Origin: Conchiformibius kuhniae DSM 17694
GTDB lineage: Bacteria; Pseudomonadota; Gammaproteobacteria; Burkholderiales; Neisseriaceae
NCBI RefSeq assembly: GCF_000428785.1
Contig: NZ_AUAP01000039.1
Coordinates: 1-10,681, forward strand
Reading direction: 5' to 3'
Length of the DNA stretch: 10,681 nt
The notes under the pieces are model-generated. The model searched no databases and was not told the origin of the DNA. It saw only the letters and a list, made by a program, of their open reading frames with translations. Both the position numbers and the translations under genes were made by a program. How positions within the stretch are numbered: the stretch's first letter is position 1; every line of letters begins with the position of its first letter. Positions 1-7,410 of this stretch are shown one piece after another.

Positions 1-112
1 ACAATTTTGATGCAACAATTTTGATGCAACAATTTTGATGCAACAATTTTGATGCAACAATTTTGATGCAACAATTTTGATGCAACAATTTTGATTCAGC
101 AATTTTCGTGCC
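1..112. repeat. 14-bp tandem repeat array, about 8 units
   Basis: The unit ACAATTTTGATGCA is repeated six times without change from the first base (1-84). A seventh copy has one mismatch (85-98) and an eighth is degenerate, with 10 of 14 bases matching (99-112). The array starts at the window edge, so its true length is unknown. The unit is far more AT-rich than the flanking genes. It lies beyond the 3' end of the minus-strand acetyltransferase gene. The period is not a multiple of three. Every frame of the plus strand meets TGA, while the minus strand has no stop in any frame across the perfect copies. The perfect copies suggest recent expansion by slippage. Confidence 0.95.
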
Positions 113-203
113 AATACGGCGGAACGGGCGGGGCAAGGCGCGGTCTGCGGGCAAAAGCCGCCAACGGGCATTGCCGTAAAACGGCACATTCGGGCGTTTG
201 CCG
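113..203. other. short spacer between tandem array and acetyltransferase stop
   Basis: No gene is seen here. The only structure is a small hairpin, TGCCGT/ACGGCA, at 172-186 with a 3-nt loop. It is just past the acetyltransferase stop codon in the minus-strand direction. It has no T-tract behind it, so it is a poor terminator candidate. Confidence 0.5.
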
Positions 204-2534
204 TCAGGAGTCGTGTTCGGACGGGTGCAGGGCAAGGGTGGCGGTGAGCATGCGGGCGTCTTCGGGGTGGGGGCGCACGGTGAAGCCCAGCGCAAGGGCG
301 AGTTTGTGCATGGCGTGGTTGTCGCCGAGTATTTCGGCACGCATGTGGCGGTAGCCGTGGGCGCGGGCGCGGTTTATCAGCCGTTGCATCAGCAGTTTGC
401 CTATGCCTTTGCCTTGCAGGGTGTCGGCAACGCTGATGCCGAATTCGCAGGTGTGCAGGCAGGCGTCGGCGCTGTATCCTGCGGTGGCAAGCGGGGTGTG
501 GGCGTCGTCGTGCAGCAGCAGGGCAAATTCGCGGCGGTAGTCGGGGCGGCACAGGCGGGCAAGCAGGGCGGCGGGCAGGACGGGCAGGCGGGTCATGAAG
601 CGGCGGTAGCGGCTTTCTTCGCTTTGAGCGGCGGCAAGGCGGGCAATCAGGGCGGCATCTTCGGGGCGCAGGGGGCGCAGGTGGAGCGGGGGGGTGTCGG
701 GCAGCAGCAGGGTTTCTTCGGCATCGGCAGGATAGGGGGCGAAGATGTCGGCAACGGCGGCGGCGCGGTCGGGGTCTTGCAGGTTGGGTTTGGCTTCGGT
801 ACAGGCGATGCCGTGCCGCACGTCGTGGTGCAGCTCGAGGGTGAGGCTGTGGATTTCGGGCAGGCGGCAGAGTATTTCCAAGGTGTCGAGCAGCCAGTCG
901 CCCCAAATCATTTCGGGCAGCGACAGTTCGCGCAGGCAGCCGGCGACGGCTTCGGGGGCGGGCGGGGGCAGCAGTTCCGCCGTTTGACCTGCGGCGTTGG
1001 CAAGCTGCAGGATTCTGCCGAAACGGGGGTGTTTTTCCCATTGCAGTTTCAGTTGGGGCGGGACGGCGGGTTTGCTGCCGGTTTGTTTGTGCAGTTTGAG
1101 TGCGGCAAGCAGGTGGGCGGTTTGGGTTTTGGTGGCAGGCAGGGGCAGCACCGCCACAGGCAGCAGCGAACGCCAGTGTTTGTGCGGGACAAGGGCGGCT
1201 TCGGCAGCGGCGCGGTAGTCGTAAAACGGGCTGCTGCGGTGGCGTTGTTGTTGGTGCAGGCGGTAGCGTTGCAGTTGCGACAGGGCGTGCAGGGCGTGTT
1301 CGGGCTGGCGGAAGTGCAAAATTTTGCGGGCGCAGAACAGTTGGCGCACGGCGGGGGTGTCGGCACTGCCCAGCCATGCCAGCAGCAGGGGTTTGCGAAA
1401 ACGGCTTTGCAGGGCGGAAACCAAGCGGGCGGCGTGCAGTCCGTCATCGGCGTGGCGGCCGTTGTACATCAGCAAAACGGCATCGTTGTGTTCGTCCTGC
1501 AAGCAGGCTTCGGCAGCCGCCGCCAACACGGGCGGCGGGGTGTCGGCGGGCAGGTTAAGCGGATTGGCGGGGGCGGTTTTGTGCGGCAGCAGACGGGCGG
1601 CGGCACGGACGGGCGCGGCGGCTTCAAGCGGTGTTTGCGCCAGCGTTTGCACACTCAAACGGGCAATGTGCGGGGTGTTGCCCAACACGGCAACGCGCTT
1701 GCCGCGCCCCGTGCGCCCCGTGTGAATCAGCTTGGCGGCAATCAGAAACTCGGTCAGCGTGCCGACCGTCAGAATGTGCCGGCGCGACAGGGCGCGGGCA
1801 AACACCCGTGCTTCGGCGGGGTCGGACAAGGTCGGCAGCACCACCACCGGTTTGTGCCGCGCCGCCGCCGTCAGTGCCGACACCAGCGCTTGGGCATCGT
1901 CAAGCGTGCAAATATGCACCAACAGCGCCGATGTGGACGCTTCCCAAGCCGCATAATCGATGATTTCGCCCGTTCCGACCGGATAGTTTTGCGGATTGAG
2001 CGTGAGAAAACGGCTGAACACGATGCGGCGGTCGGCGGCGTAGTGGCGCACGCAGTCGGCAATGTCCGCCGATTGCCCGACATAAACACAGGCCGGCGCG
2101 TCCGCAGACGCACGAAACAGCCCGCCCAAGCCCGACACCGGCACCGCCAGCAAAGCAATCCCCGCCTTACGCGCCGTTTCCGCCGCACGGTCGAGCTTGC
2201 TGCGGACATTGGGCGGCGCGTCCGGCTCGTGCACGAACACCACATTGCCCACCTTGCATTTGGCGGCTTCGCGCACCACCGCATTGAGCTTGTCTGCCGA
2301 CAAAATCACCACCGCACTGTCGCAAGCGTGCGCCTTGCAGGCATCGGCGAGCGTGTCGAACGCCTTTACCCCGCCCACCGTTTTGTGCCTGTTGTTCACC
2401 GGCACCACCGTGCCGGCGGCGCACCCTGCCGACAACAGCGAAAACACCTCGCGGCCGGTGCTGCCGTAACGGTCGGACGCCCCCACAACCGCCAGCGATT
2501 GCGGGTGAAACAGCGCATGAAGATGATGGGACAT
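204..2534 (-). CDS. PatZ/Pat-like GNAT protein acetyltransferase with degenerate acyl-CoA ligase domains
   Basis: This encodes 776 aa. Residues about 8-110 form an NDP-forming CoA-ligase Rossmann domain (HPQSLAVVGAS). Residues about 280-410 form a succinyl-CoA-ligase-like domain (RVAVLGNTP; NPLNLPADT; DAVLLMYNG). Residues about 430-610 look like an eroded ATP-grasp region. Residues about 619-770 are a GNAT domain (LRPLRPED; acetyl-CoA-binding QGKGIG at 707-712). Family members (Salmonella Pat, E. coli PatZ/YfiQ, about 886 aa) acetylate lysines of metabolic enzymes such as acetyl-CoA synthetase; their ligase half is regulatory rather than catalytic. This copy is about 110 aa shorter, mostly within the ATP-grasp part. 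The start at 2534 was chosen because AGGA lies 9 nt upstream and the N-terminus then begins as in the family. An upstream ATG at 2642 would place the predicted TATAAT box inside the gene. The targets are unknown. Confidence 0.85.
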   Translation of the reverse strand: MSHHLHALFHPQSLAVVGASDRYGSTGREVFSLLSAGCAAGTVVPVNNRHKTVGGVKAFDTLADACKAHACDSAVVILSADKLNAVVREAAKCKVGNVVFVHEPDAPPNVRSKLDRAAETARKAGIALLAVPVSGLGGLFRASADAPACVYVGQSADIADCVRHYAADRRIVFSRFLTLNPQNYPVGTGEIIDYAAWEASTSALLVHICTLDDAQALVSALTAAARHKPVVVLPTLSDPAEARVFARALSRRHILTVGTLTEFLIAAKLIHTGRTGRGKRVAVLGNTPHIARLSVQTLAQTPLEAAAPVRAAARLLPHKTAPANPLNLPADTPPPVLAAAAEACLQDEHNDAVLLMYNGRHADDGLHAARLVSALQSRFRKPLLLAWLGSADTPAVRQLFCARKILHFRQPEHALHALSQLQRYRLHQQQRHRSSPFYDYRAAAEAALVPHKHWRSLLPVAVLPLPATKTQTAHLLAALKLHKQTGSKPAVPPQLKLQWEKHPRFGRILQLANAAGQTAELLPPPAPEAVAGCLRELSLPEMIWGDWLLDTLEILCRLPEIHSLTLELHHDVRHGIACTEAKPNLQDPDRAAAVADIFAPYPADAEETLLLPDTPPLHLRPLRPEDAALIARLAAAQSEESRYRRFMTRLPVLPAALLARLCRPDYRREFALLLHDDAHTPLATAGYSADACLHTCEFGISVADTLQGKGIGKLLMQRLINRARAHGYRHMRAEILGDNHAMHKLALALGFTVRPHPEDARMLTATLALHPSEHDS

Positions 2535-2564
2535 GGCAAGCATTCCTAAAGGCACAGTATGGCG

Positions 2565-2594
2565 ATTATAGCCCCGCCGCCGCCAAATATCCAA
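2565..2594 (-). promoter_or_regulatory. predicted sigma70 promoter of the PatZ-like gene
   Basis: On the minus strand, TTGGAT (2594-2589) is followed after 18 bp by a consensus TATAAT (2570-2565). The implied leader is about 25 nt and contains the AGGA ribosome site before the ATG at 2534. The -10 is perfect and the -35 is weak (3 of 6). Confidence 0.55.
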
Positions 2595-2687
2595 ATCTGA
2601 TAGAGCAACAGCACCACCTGCGGCACAAACACTTGGCGGCAACCACCCCGCCCGTTTCGCCGTATGGGAAAGCAGACCGTTTGACGA

Positions 2688-2693
2688 TATAAT
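2688..2693 (+). promoter_or_regulatory. predicted -10 box for glnD
   Basis: A consensus TATAAT lies 28 bp before the glnD start. TTGACG at 2681-2686 is only one base upstream, so it cannot be its -35. No good -35 is seen at 16-18 bp, so activation or a weak promoter is possible. Confidence 0.45.
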
Positions 2694-2721
2694 TTGCCCA
2701 CCCCCTCACGAAAGCCCCGTC

Positions 2722-5244
2722 ATGCCCGCCACCGCCTGCAAAATCCGCTTGGCACAACGGCGCCACGCCGCCGCCGAAACCTACCGCCACACCCGCAACC
2801 CCTACAACTTCTTCCGCGCCTACACCCTTGCCCTGCAAGATACCGCCGCCGAACTCTGGCACCACGCCTTCCCCGACGGCGGGCGCATCGCCCTGCTTGC
2901 CACCGGCGGCTTCGGACGCGGCGAAGTCTATCCCCATTCCGATGTGGACTTGGCGGCCGCCGCCCCCGACGACCTTACCGAAAACGAAGCCGCACAGCTT
3001 GCCCGCTTCGTCCAACTGCTCTGGGACACGGGGCTTGCCCCCGCCCTCAAATCCGGCAGCATAGACGAACTGTGCACCGCCGCCCGCCACGACCTCACCG
3101 CCGACACCGCCTTTTTGGAAGCCCGCTTCCTGTGCGGCAACCCCGACACCGCCCGCGCCTTCCTGCACGAATGCGCCCGCCGCCGCGACACCGTCTCCTT
3201 CATCGAAGGCAAACTGCTGGAAATGGACAAACGCCACACCCGCAGAAGCGCCCTCATGCTCGAGCCCGACATCAAAAACGGCGCGGGCGGACTGCGCGAC
3301 ATCCACACCATGATGTGGCTTGCCAAAGCGCAAGGACTGTCTGCCGACTTTCACGACATGGTGCGGCGCGGCATCATCACCCGCGCCGAAGCCGGCTTAC
3401 TGATTTACGGCTACAAAACACTCGCACGGCTGCGCATCGACCTGCACCTTGCCGCCAACCGCGCCGAAGAACGCCTGCGTTTCGACCTGCAAACCCGCTT
3501 GGGCGAAGGCGCGGGCGCGGACACCCCCCACGAAGCCTGCGAACGCGTCATGGCATCGTTCTACCGCGCCGCCAAAACCGTCCTCCAGCTCAACGGCATT
3601 CTGATACCCATGCTGCGCGGACGCGTTTACTCCGCCTGGCCGCGCGTGGTGTCCGACATCGACCCCGACTACTACACCGTAGACAACCGCCTTGCCGTGC
3701 GCGACTTGGGACTGTTTGCCAAATCGCCCGAACACCTGTTCAAAATCTTGGACATCTGGCAGCAGCGCCGCGACTTGGCGGGCATCGCCCCGAAAACCCT
3801 GCGGGCATGGTGGTCGGCATCGCACGGCATCGGCAGCGCGTTCTACACCGACCCCGCCAACCGCGACCGCTTCATCGGCTGGTTCAAACACGGCACGGGG
3901 CTGACCGCCCTGCTGCGCCACCTGAACCTCTACGGCGTATTGTCGCGCTACCTGCCGCAATGGAAACCCATTGTCGGGCTGCTGCAACACGACCTGTTCC
4001 ACATCTACCCCGTAGACGACCACATTCTCACCGTTGTTGCCAACGTGCGCCGCTTGGCAATGGAAGAACACGCCCACGAACTGCCCTTTGCCTCATCGCT
4101 GATGCGCGGGTTTGAACCGAAGTACGTACTCTACGCCGCCGCCCTGCTGCACGACATCGCCAAAGGACGCGGCGGCGACCACGCCGTATTGGGCGCACAA
4201 GACGCCGGCCGTTTTGCCGCCGACCACCGCCTGCCCGCCGGCGATGCCCAACTGCTGGCATGGCTGGTGCGCGAACACCTGCTGATGTCGCAAACCGCCC
4301 AAAAAAGCGACTTTGCCGACCCCGCCGTACTCGACAAATTCTGCGCCGCCGTACACACCCCCGAACGGCTCACCGCACTCTACCTGCTCACCGTTGCCGA
4401 CATTCGCGGCACCAACCCCGAAATCTGGAACTCGTGGAAAGCCCAGCTTCTGTCGCGCCTGTACAGCGCCGCCCTGCGCCGCTTAAGCGGCGAAGCCCCG
4501 CCGCCCGACCCGCGCACCCGCGCCGAAACCGAACTGGCGACACACGGCATCGACAGCAAAACCTGCCGCCGCCTCACCAACGCCTTGGGCGAAGCCTACT
4601 TCGCCCGCCACGACCAAACCGAAATCCTGTGGCACTTGCCCCTGCTGGCACCCGACTGGGAACGCCCCTGCGCCCACATCCGCGTATTGGACGGCGAAAC
4701 CCTGCAAGTACTGGTGTACATGCCCGATGCCCCGCGCCTGTTTACCCGCCTGTGCCGCATCTTCGGCACAATGGGGCTGGACATCGTTGCCGCCCGCGCC
4801 TACATCACCGCCCACGCCCACATTCTCGACACCTTCACCGTACGCCTGCCCGACAACAGCACCGCCGCCGACACCCCCCGACTGCAACACCGACTGCAAA
4901 CCCGCTTGGACGGCTTTGTCGGCGGACACCGCGACGTGGCGCACACCGCCCCCCCCAAACCGCGCCGCCGCGCCCGCCACCTGCCCATCGCCCCGCACAT
5001 CACCCTCACCGCAGACGAACGCCAACACGGCTGGTACCACTTGGACGTCATTGCCGTCAACCGCCCCTGCCTGCTCGCCGACATCACCGAAGTCTTTGCC
5101 GAACACAACATCAGCCTGCGCCACGCCAAAATCTCCACCATGGCAGACCGCGTGGAAGACGGATTTTTAATTGTCTGCCCGCAGCTTGCCGACCCCATCA
5201 AACAATGGTCGTTCGTGTGCGCCCTGCGTGCGCGCTTGTCGTAA
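2722..5244 (+). CDS. glnD: bifunctional PII uridylyltransferase / uridylyl-removing enzyme
   Basis: This encodes 840 aa, close to the usual GlnD length (about 850-890). The cytoplasmic enzyme senses glutamine and adds or removes UMP on PII signalling proteins, which in turn controls glutamine synthetase and nitrogen metabolism. Domains in order: a nucleotidyltransferase with GGFGRGE at 62-68 and the metal-binding DVD at 74-76; the helical PII-UTase region; an HD hydrolase domain with HD at 477-478 followed by IAKGRGGDH; and two ACT domains at about 662-735 (VLVYMPDAPRLF) and 771-838 (WYHLDVIAVNRPCLL), which bind glutamine in this family. All core motifs are intact. The ATG at 2722 lies 28 bp after a TATAAT box; the ribosome site is weak. 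No PII gene is in the window. Confidence 0.97.
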   Translation: MPATACKIRLAQRRHAAAETYRHTRNPYNFFRAYTLALQDTAAELWHHAFPDGGRIALLATGGFGRGEVYPHSDVDLAAAAPDDLTENEAAQLARFVQLLWDTGLAPALKSGSIDELCTAARHDLTADTAFLEARFLCGNPDTARAFLHECARRRDTVSFIEGKLLEMDKRHTRRSALMLEPDIKNGAGGLRDIHTMMWLAKAQGLSADFHDMVRRGIITRAEAGLLIYGYKTLARLRIDLHLAANRAEERLRFDLQTRLGEGAGADTPHEACERVMASFYRAAKTVLQLNGILIPMLRGRVYSAWPRVVSDIDPDYYTVDNRLAVRDLGLFAKSPEHLFKILDIWQQRRDLAGIAPKTLRAWWSASHGIGSAFYTDPANRDRFIGWFKHGTGLTALLRHLNLYGVLSRYLPQWKPIVGLLQHDLFHIYPVDDHILTVVANVRRLAMEEHAHELPFASSLMRGFEPKYVLYAAALLHDIAKGRGGDHAVLGAQDAGRFAADHRLPAGDAQLLAWLVREHLLMSQTAQKSDFADPAVLDKFCAAVHTPERLTALYLLTVADIRGTNPEIWNSWKAQLLSRLYSAALRRLSGEAPPPDPRTRAETELATHGIDSKTCRRLTNALGEAYFARHDQTEILWHLPLLAPDWERPCAHIRVLDGETLQVLVYMPDAPRLFTRLCRIFGTMGLDIVAARAYITAHAHILDTFTVRLPDNSTAADTPRLQHRLQTRLDGFVGGHRDVAHTAPPKPRRRARHLPIAPHITLTADERQHGWYHLDVIAVNRPCLLADITEVFAEHNISLRHAKISTMADRVEDGFLIVCPQLADPIKQWSFVCALRARLS

Positions 5245-5258
5245 AAGCGCGATTTTTT
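5231..5258 (+). terminator. Rho-independent terminator of glnD overlapping its stop codon
   Basis: CGCGCTT (5231-5237) pairs perfectly with AAGCGCG (5245-5251) around a 7-nt loop, followed by ATTTTTT. The loop contains the glnD TAA codon (5242-5244), so the stem begins inside the last codons. Confidence 0.75.
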
Positions 5259-5280
5259 CGCCCCCGCCGCCGCGATTTGC

Positions 5281-5308
5281 TTGTTTTGCACCGTTGCGGC
5301 GGTATAAT
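5281..5308 (+). promoter_or_regulatory. predicted promoter of the PIN-like gene
   Basis: A consensus TATAAT (5303-5308) is preceded at 16 bp by TTGTTT (5281-5286; 3 of 6). It lies just after the glnD terminator and about 75 bp before the next start codon, so the downstream gene is probably transcribed on its own. Confidence 0.55.
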
Positions 5309-5382
5309 GCCTTTTTCCGCAACAGGGTGCGCCGCACGGCAACGCCCTGCCGCATTCCGACCACCAAACAAAGGGCTTTGTT

Positions 5383-6117
5383 ATGCAACATCTTCTGATT
5401 GACTTTGAAACCGTCCAACCCGCCGACCTGAACCGCATCGCCCCCGAAGGCGTCTGCGTGTGGCTGCTGCTTGGCGAACAGCAGCAGGAAAGCCTGCCTT
5501 TGGATTTGTGCGAATCGCTGTGCCGCTTCGGCAACAACGTACATTTCGTGCGCGTACGCGGCGGCGCGGGTGCGGTTGCCGTGTACCTTGCTTTCCACTT
5601 GGGCAAAATCCTGTGCGATGCCCCCGCATCATCCGTAACCGTCCTGTCTGCCAACGAAGCCTATGACGGACTGCTTGCCCAACTGGGCGCATTCGCCCCG
5701 CAAGCGGCGGGCGTGCGCCACAGCACGATTGACGCGGTCGGCAGCGCCCCTGCCGAACCGAGCCCTGCGACTGCCGCCGACAACGACAACAGCGAGCCCG
5801 CCCCCGCAACGGCAAGCGACAACACCGCACCCGCCGCAAGCACCGACAGCGAAAACGACAGCGTCAATCCGGTATTGGAACAATACTACCCCGCCATCGT
5901 CAAAGCCATGAGCCAAAAAGACGCCTACCACCCCCGCCACCGCCGCAACCTTGCCGCCAACATCGAACGCTACCTCGTCCAATACGAACACGAGCTGGGC
6001 GGCTTGAAAAAAGAAGACTTGGCAGAACACGTCATCACCCGCTTGGAGCAAAACGGACTGGTCAAAGCCCTGGGCGACGGACTGCTCAGCTACCACTTTG
6101 ACGAACAAAGCGAATAA
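5383..6117 (+). CDS. PIN-like domain protein with low-complexity linker and winged-helix-like C-terminus
   Basis: This encodes 244 aa, probably cytoplasmic, with no signal peptide or membrane segment. Residues 1-105 resemble the PIN-like (NYN/PIN) fold: a LIDFE start (D7, E9), a glycine-rich turn followed by a hydrophobic helix (60-74), and VTVLSANEAYDGLL (86-98). PIN nucleases of this layout usually have an NALD-type acidic residue in the helix and a KD pair in the last strand. Here these read AVAV and ANEA, so catalytic residues appear lost. Residues about 118-160 are an A/P/S/T/D-rich linker. Residues 162-240 are charged and helical, ending in a short segment with QNGLVKALGDGLLSYHF that looks like a winged helix. 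A nucleic-acid-binding role is inference. The start is supported by in-frame conservation of the LIDFE strand right after ATG. Confidence 0.7.
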   Translation: MQHLLIDFETVQPADLNRIAPEGVCVWLLLGEQQQESLPLDLCESLCRFGNNVHFVRVRGGAGAVAVYLAFHLGKILCDAPASSVTVLSANEAYDGLLAQLGAFAPQAAGVRHSTIDAVGSAPAEPSPATAADNDNSEPAPATASDNTAPAASTDSENDSVNPVLEQYYPAIVKAMSQKDAYHPRHRRNLAANIERYLVQYEHELGGLKKEDLAEHVITRLEQNGLVKALGDGLLSYHFDEQSE

Positions 6118-6151
6118 ACCGCCGTTTTTTTCCCGATTTTTGCAGCACCGC

Positions 6152-6182
6152 GCAAACCGTTATGGGCAACATAACGGTTTGC
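6152..6182 (+). promoter_or_regulatory. 13-bp perfect hairpin in the queD leader (terminator or attenuator)
   Basis: GCAAACCGTTATG (6152-6164) pairs perfectly with CATAACGGTTTGC (6170-6182) around a 5-nt loop, and is followed by CTGTTTTGG. It could terminate the PIN-like gene. However, it ends only 17 nt before the queD ATG and the queD ribosome site (GGA, 6190-6192) follows at once, which leaves no room for a queD promoter after it. It therefore probably lies in the queD transcript and may attenuate or insulate it. It does not match the preQ1-I consensus. Confidence 0.7.
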
Positions 6183-6199
6183 CTGTTTTGGAACACCCG

Positions 6200-6625
6200 A
6201 TGTTTAAAACCGCCAAACAATTCAGCTTCGACATGGCGCACATGCTCGACGACCACGACGGTAAATGCCGCAACCTGCACGGCCACACCTACATTTTGCA
6301 AGTGGAAGTGGCGGGCGAACTCTGCCCCGACGGCGCAAAACGCGGCATGGTCATCGACTTTGGCGACCTCAAAACCCTCGTCAAACAACACGTTTTGGAC
6401 AAAATGGACCACGCTTTCATCTACGACGTTCACAGCGCGCGCGAAAGCCAAGTCGCCGACCTGCTCACCCGTCTCGATTCCAAAGTGTACGGCATCGCCA
6501 CCCGCACCACCGCCGAAGCCATGGCAAAACACATCTTCGACCTGCTCAAAACCGAAGCGGGACTGCCCGTCAGCTTGGTGCGCCTGTGGGAAACCCCGTC
6601 TGCCTATTGCGAGTACGCCGAATGA
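6200..6625 (+). CDS. queD: 6-carboxy-5,6,7,8-tetrahydropterin synthase
   Basis: This encodes 141 aa, the normal QueD size. It converts 7,8-dihydroneopterin triphosphate to 6-carboxytetrahydropterin, the second step of 7-deazaguanine (preQ0/queuosine) synthesis in the cytoplasm. Visible signatures are zinc ligands H14 (FDMAH), H27 and H29 (CRNLHGH), catalytic C23 in the same motif, the MDH pair at D70-H71, and the pterin-binding WET at 130-132. The ATG at 6200 has GGA 8 nt upstream and gives the family N-terminus (MFKTAKQFSFDMAH). An in-frame TTG at 6098 would overlap the preceding gene and read through the 6152-6182 hairpin, so it was rejected. It is followed by queE with a 4-nt overlap. Confidence 0.95.
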   Translation: MFKTAKQFSFDMAHMLDDHDGKCRNLHGHTYILQVEVAGELCPDGAKRGMVIDFGDLKTLVKQHVLDKMDHAFIYDVHSARESQVADLLTRLDSKVYGIATRTTAEAMAKHIFDLLKTEAGLPVSLVRLWETPSAYCEYAE

Positions 6626-7242
6626 TGCCGCACTACCGCATTGTCGAAATATTTGAAACCCTGCAAGGCGAAGGCTGGAACACCGGCATGCCCGCCGTGT
6701 TCGTGCGCTTTGGCAAATGCAACCTTGCCTGCCCTTGGTGCGACACCGACTACCACCGTTTCGGCATGATGACCTTGACACAAATCGTGGCACAGGTGCG
6801 CCGTTTCAGCGCACCAAACATCGTCATCACCGGCGGCGAACCGACCATACAGCCGCATCTGCCCGTCCTGCTGGACACATTGAAAGCCGAAGGTTATTTT
6901 TTGGCAATCGAAACCAACGGCATCAAAGCCGTTCCCGCACAAATCGACTACACCGCCGCCAGCCCGAAACGGCTCTACCGCGACGTGTACCGCAAACGCG
7001 CCCTTGCCTGCGCCGATGAAATCCGCATCGTAACAGACGGCACGCCTGAAGAATTATTTGATTTTTGCCAAGAAATCGAGCAGACCATTGATGCGCCGCG
7101 CCATTACCTTTCACCCTGCGAACGCGCCGGCGAAATGAACATTTTGGAAACCATCACCCTGCTGGGCAAATTGAACGCCCGCCCCGATGCCCCGCATTGG
7201 CAATTGAGCCTGCAAACGCATAAATTGGCGGGGATTGATTAG
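6622..7242 (+). CDS. queE: 7-carboxy-7-deazaguanine synthase (radical SAM)
   Basis: This encodes 206 aa. It rearranges QueD's product 6-carboxytetrahydropterin to 7-carboxy-7-deazaguanine, the next step of queuosine synthesis. The radical SAM cluster motif C-x3-C-x2-C is at C33, C37 and C40 (CNLACPWCD), followed by the SAM-binding GGEP at 71-74. The N-terminal IFETLQGEG is the QueE signature. The start overlaps the queD stop as ATGA, which indicates translational coupling; a second ATG follows directly at 6625 and either could be used. The next pathway gene, queC, is not adjacent. The stop codon TAG is also the first part of a repeat element (see the repeat at 7239). Confidence 0.95.
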   Translation: MMPHYRIVEIFETLQGEGWNTGMPAVFVRFGKCNLACPWCDTDYHRFGMMTLTQIVAQVRRFSAPNIVITGGEPTIQPHLPVLLDTLKAEGYFLAIETNGIKAVPAQIDYTAASPKRLYRDVYRKRALACADEIRIVTDGTPEELFDFCQEIEQTIDAPRHYLSPCERAGEMNILETITLLGKLNARPDAPHWQLSLQTHKLAGID

Positions 7243-7327
7243 GGTGCATCATCATTTAAGTTTTTATTCAGTAAAATAAAAAATGCCGCCATTCCCGCGC
7301 AGACGGAAATCCACCGTCCGATGACCT
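7239..7327 (+). repeat. intergenic repeat element, copy A
   Basis: It runs from TTAGGGTGCATCATCATTTAA through an AT-rich stretch to a dRS3-like core and GAAATCCACCGTCCGATG. It aligns over its whole length with 10296-10386: both share TTAGGG, TCATCA-N-TTAA, TCAGTA-AATAA, AAAA-GCCG-CATTCCCGCG, AATCCAC and GATG. Both copies begin at the stop codon of the upstream gene. Confidence 0.8.
7291..7310. repeat. dRS3-like repeat, left of a pair
   Basis: ATTCCC-N8-GGAAAT differs by one base from the neisserial dRS3 consensus ATTCCC-N8-GGGAAT. With flanking bases it is an inverted copy, with two mismatches over about 23 bp, of the element at 7370-7389. Confidence 0.75.
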
Positions 7328-7369
7328 GCAAACATATATTTTATCCATGCTTTTTGAAATTTGTTTTGG

Positions 7370-7389
7370 ATTCCCGTCTGCGCGGGCAT
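7370..7389. repeat. dRS3-like repeat, right of a pair
   Basis: ATTCCC-N8-GGGCAT has one mismatch to dRS3. It pairs with 7291-7310 across a 59-bp AT-rich insert, as in neisserial intergenic mosaic elements, where dRS3 flanks an RS segment. The resulting inverted repeat lies between the convergent queE and lpxH genes and may end transcription from both sides (inference). No other feature is seen in the 168-bp spacer 7243-7410. Confidence 0.75.
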
Positions 7390-7410
7390 GACGGTGCAAA
7401 GGTTTTTCGG

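Noticed and set aside
1..112. CRISPR array
   Set aside because: Units are 14 bp, directly adjacent and without spacers, so this is a simple tandem repeat; no cas gene is present.
172..186. terminator for the PatZ-like gene
   Set aside because: The stem is only 6 bp and no T-run follows in the minus-strand direction.
198..2549. 783-aa plus-strand open frame opposite the PatZ-like gene
   Set aside because: It is antisense to a gene with clear family motifs. It has a low-complexity G/Q/V/R-rich composition typical of the complementary frame of GC-rich coding DNA, with no domain.
2681..2686. TTGACG as the -35 box of glnD
   Set aside because: It is one base from the TATAAT box; at proper spacing downstream (about 2704) there is no -10-like sequence.
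2694..4115. 473-aa plus-strand frame inside glnD, and similar long frames at 4260-5402 and 2566-3354 (minus)
   Set aside because: Arg/Pro/His-rich or Gly/Ala/Val-rich shadow translations overlapping glnD; no motif and no ribosome site.
6098..6199. TTG start giving a 34-residue N-terminal extension of QueD
   Set aside because: It overlaps the end of the preceding gene and crosses the 13-bp hairpin. The family N-terminus begins at the ATG at 6200.
6118..6199. preQ1 riboswitch before queD
   Set aside because: The sequence is a plain long hairpin. The short stem with A-rich tail of class I is absent and the other classes do not fit by eye.
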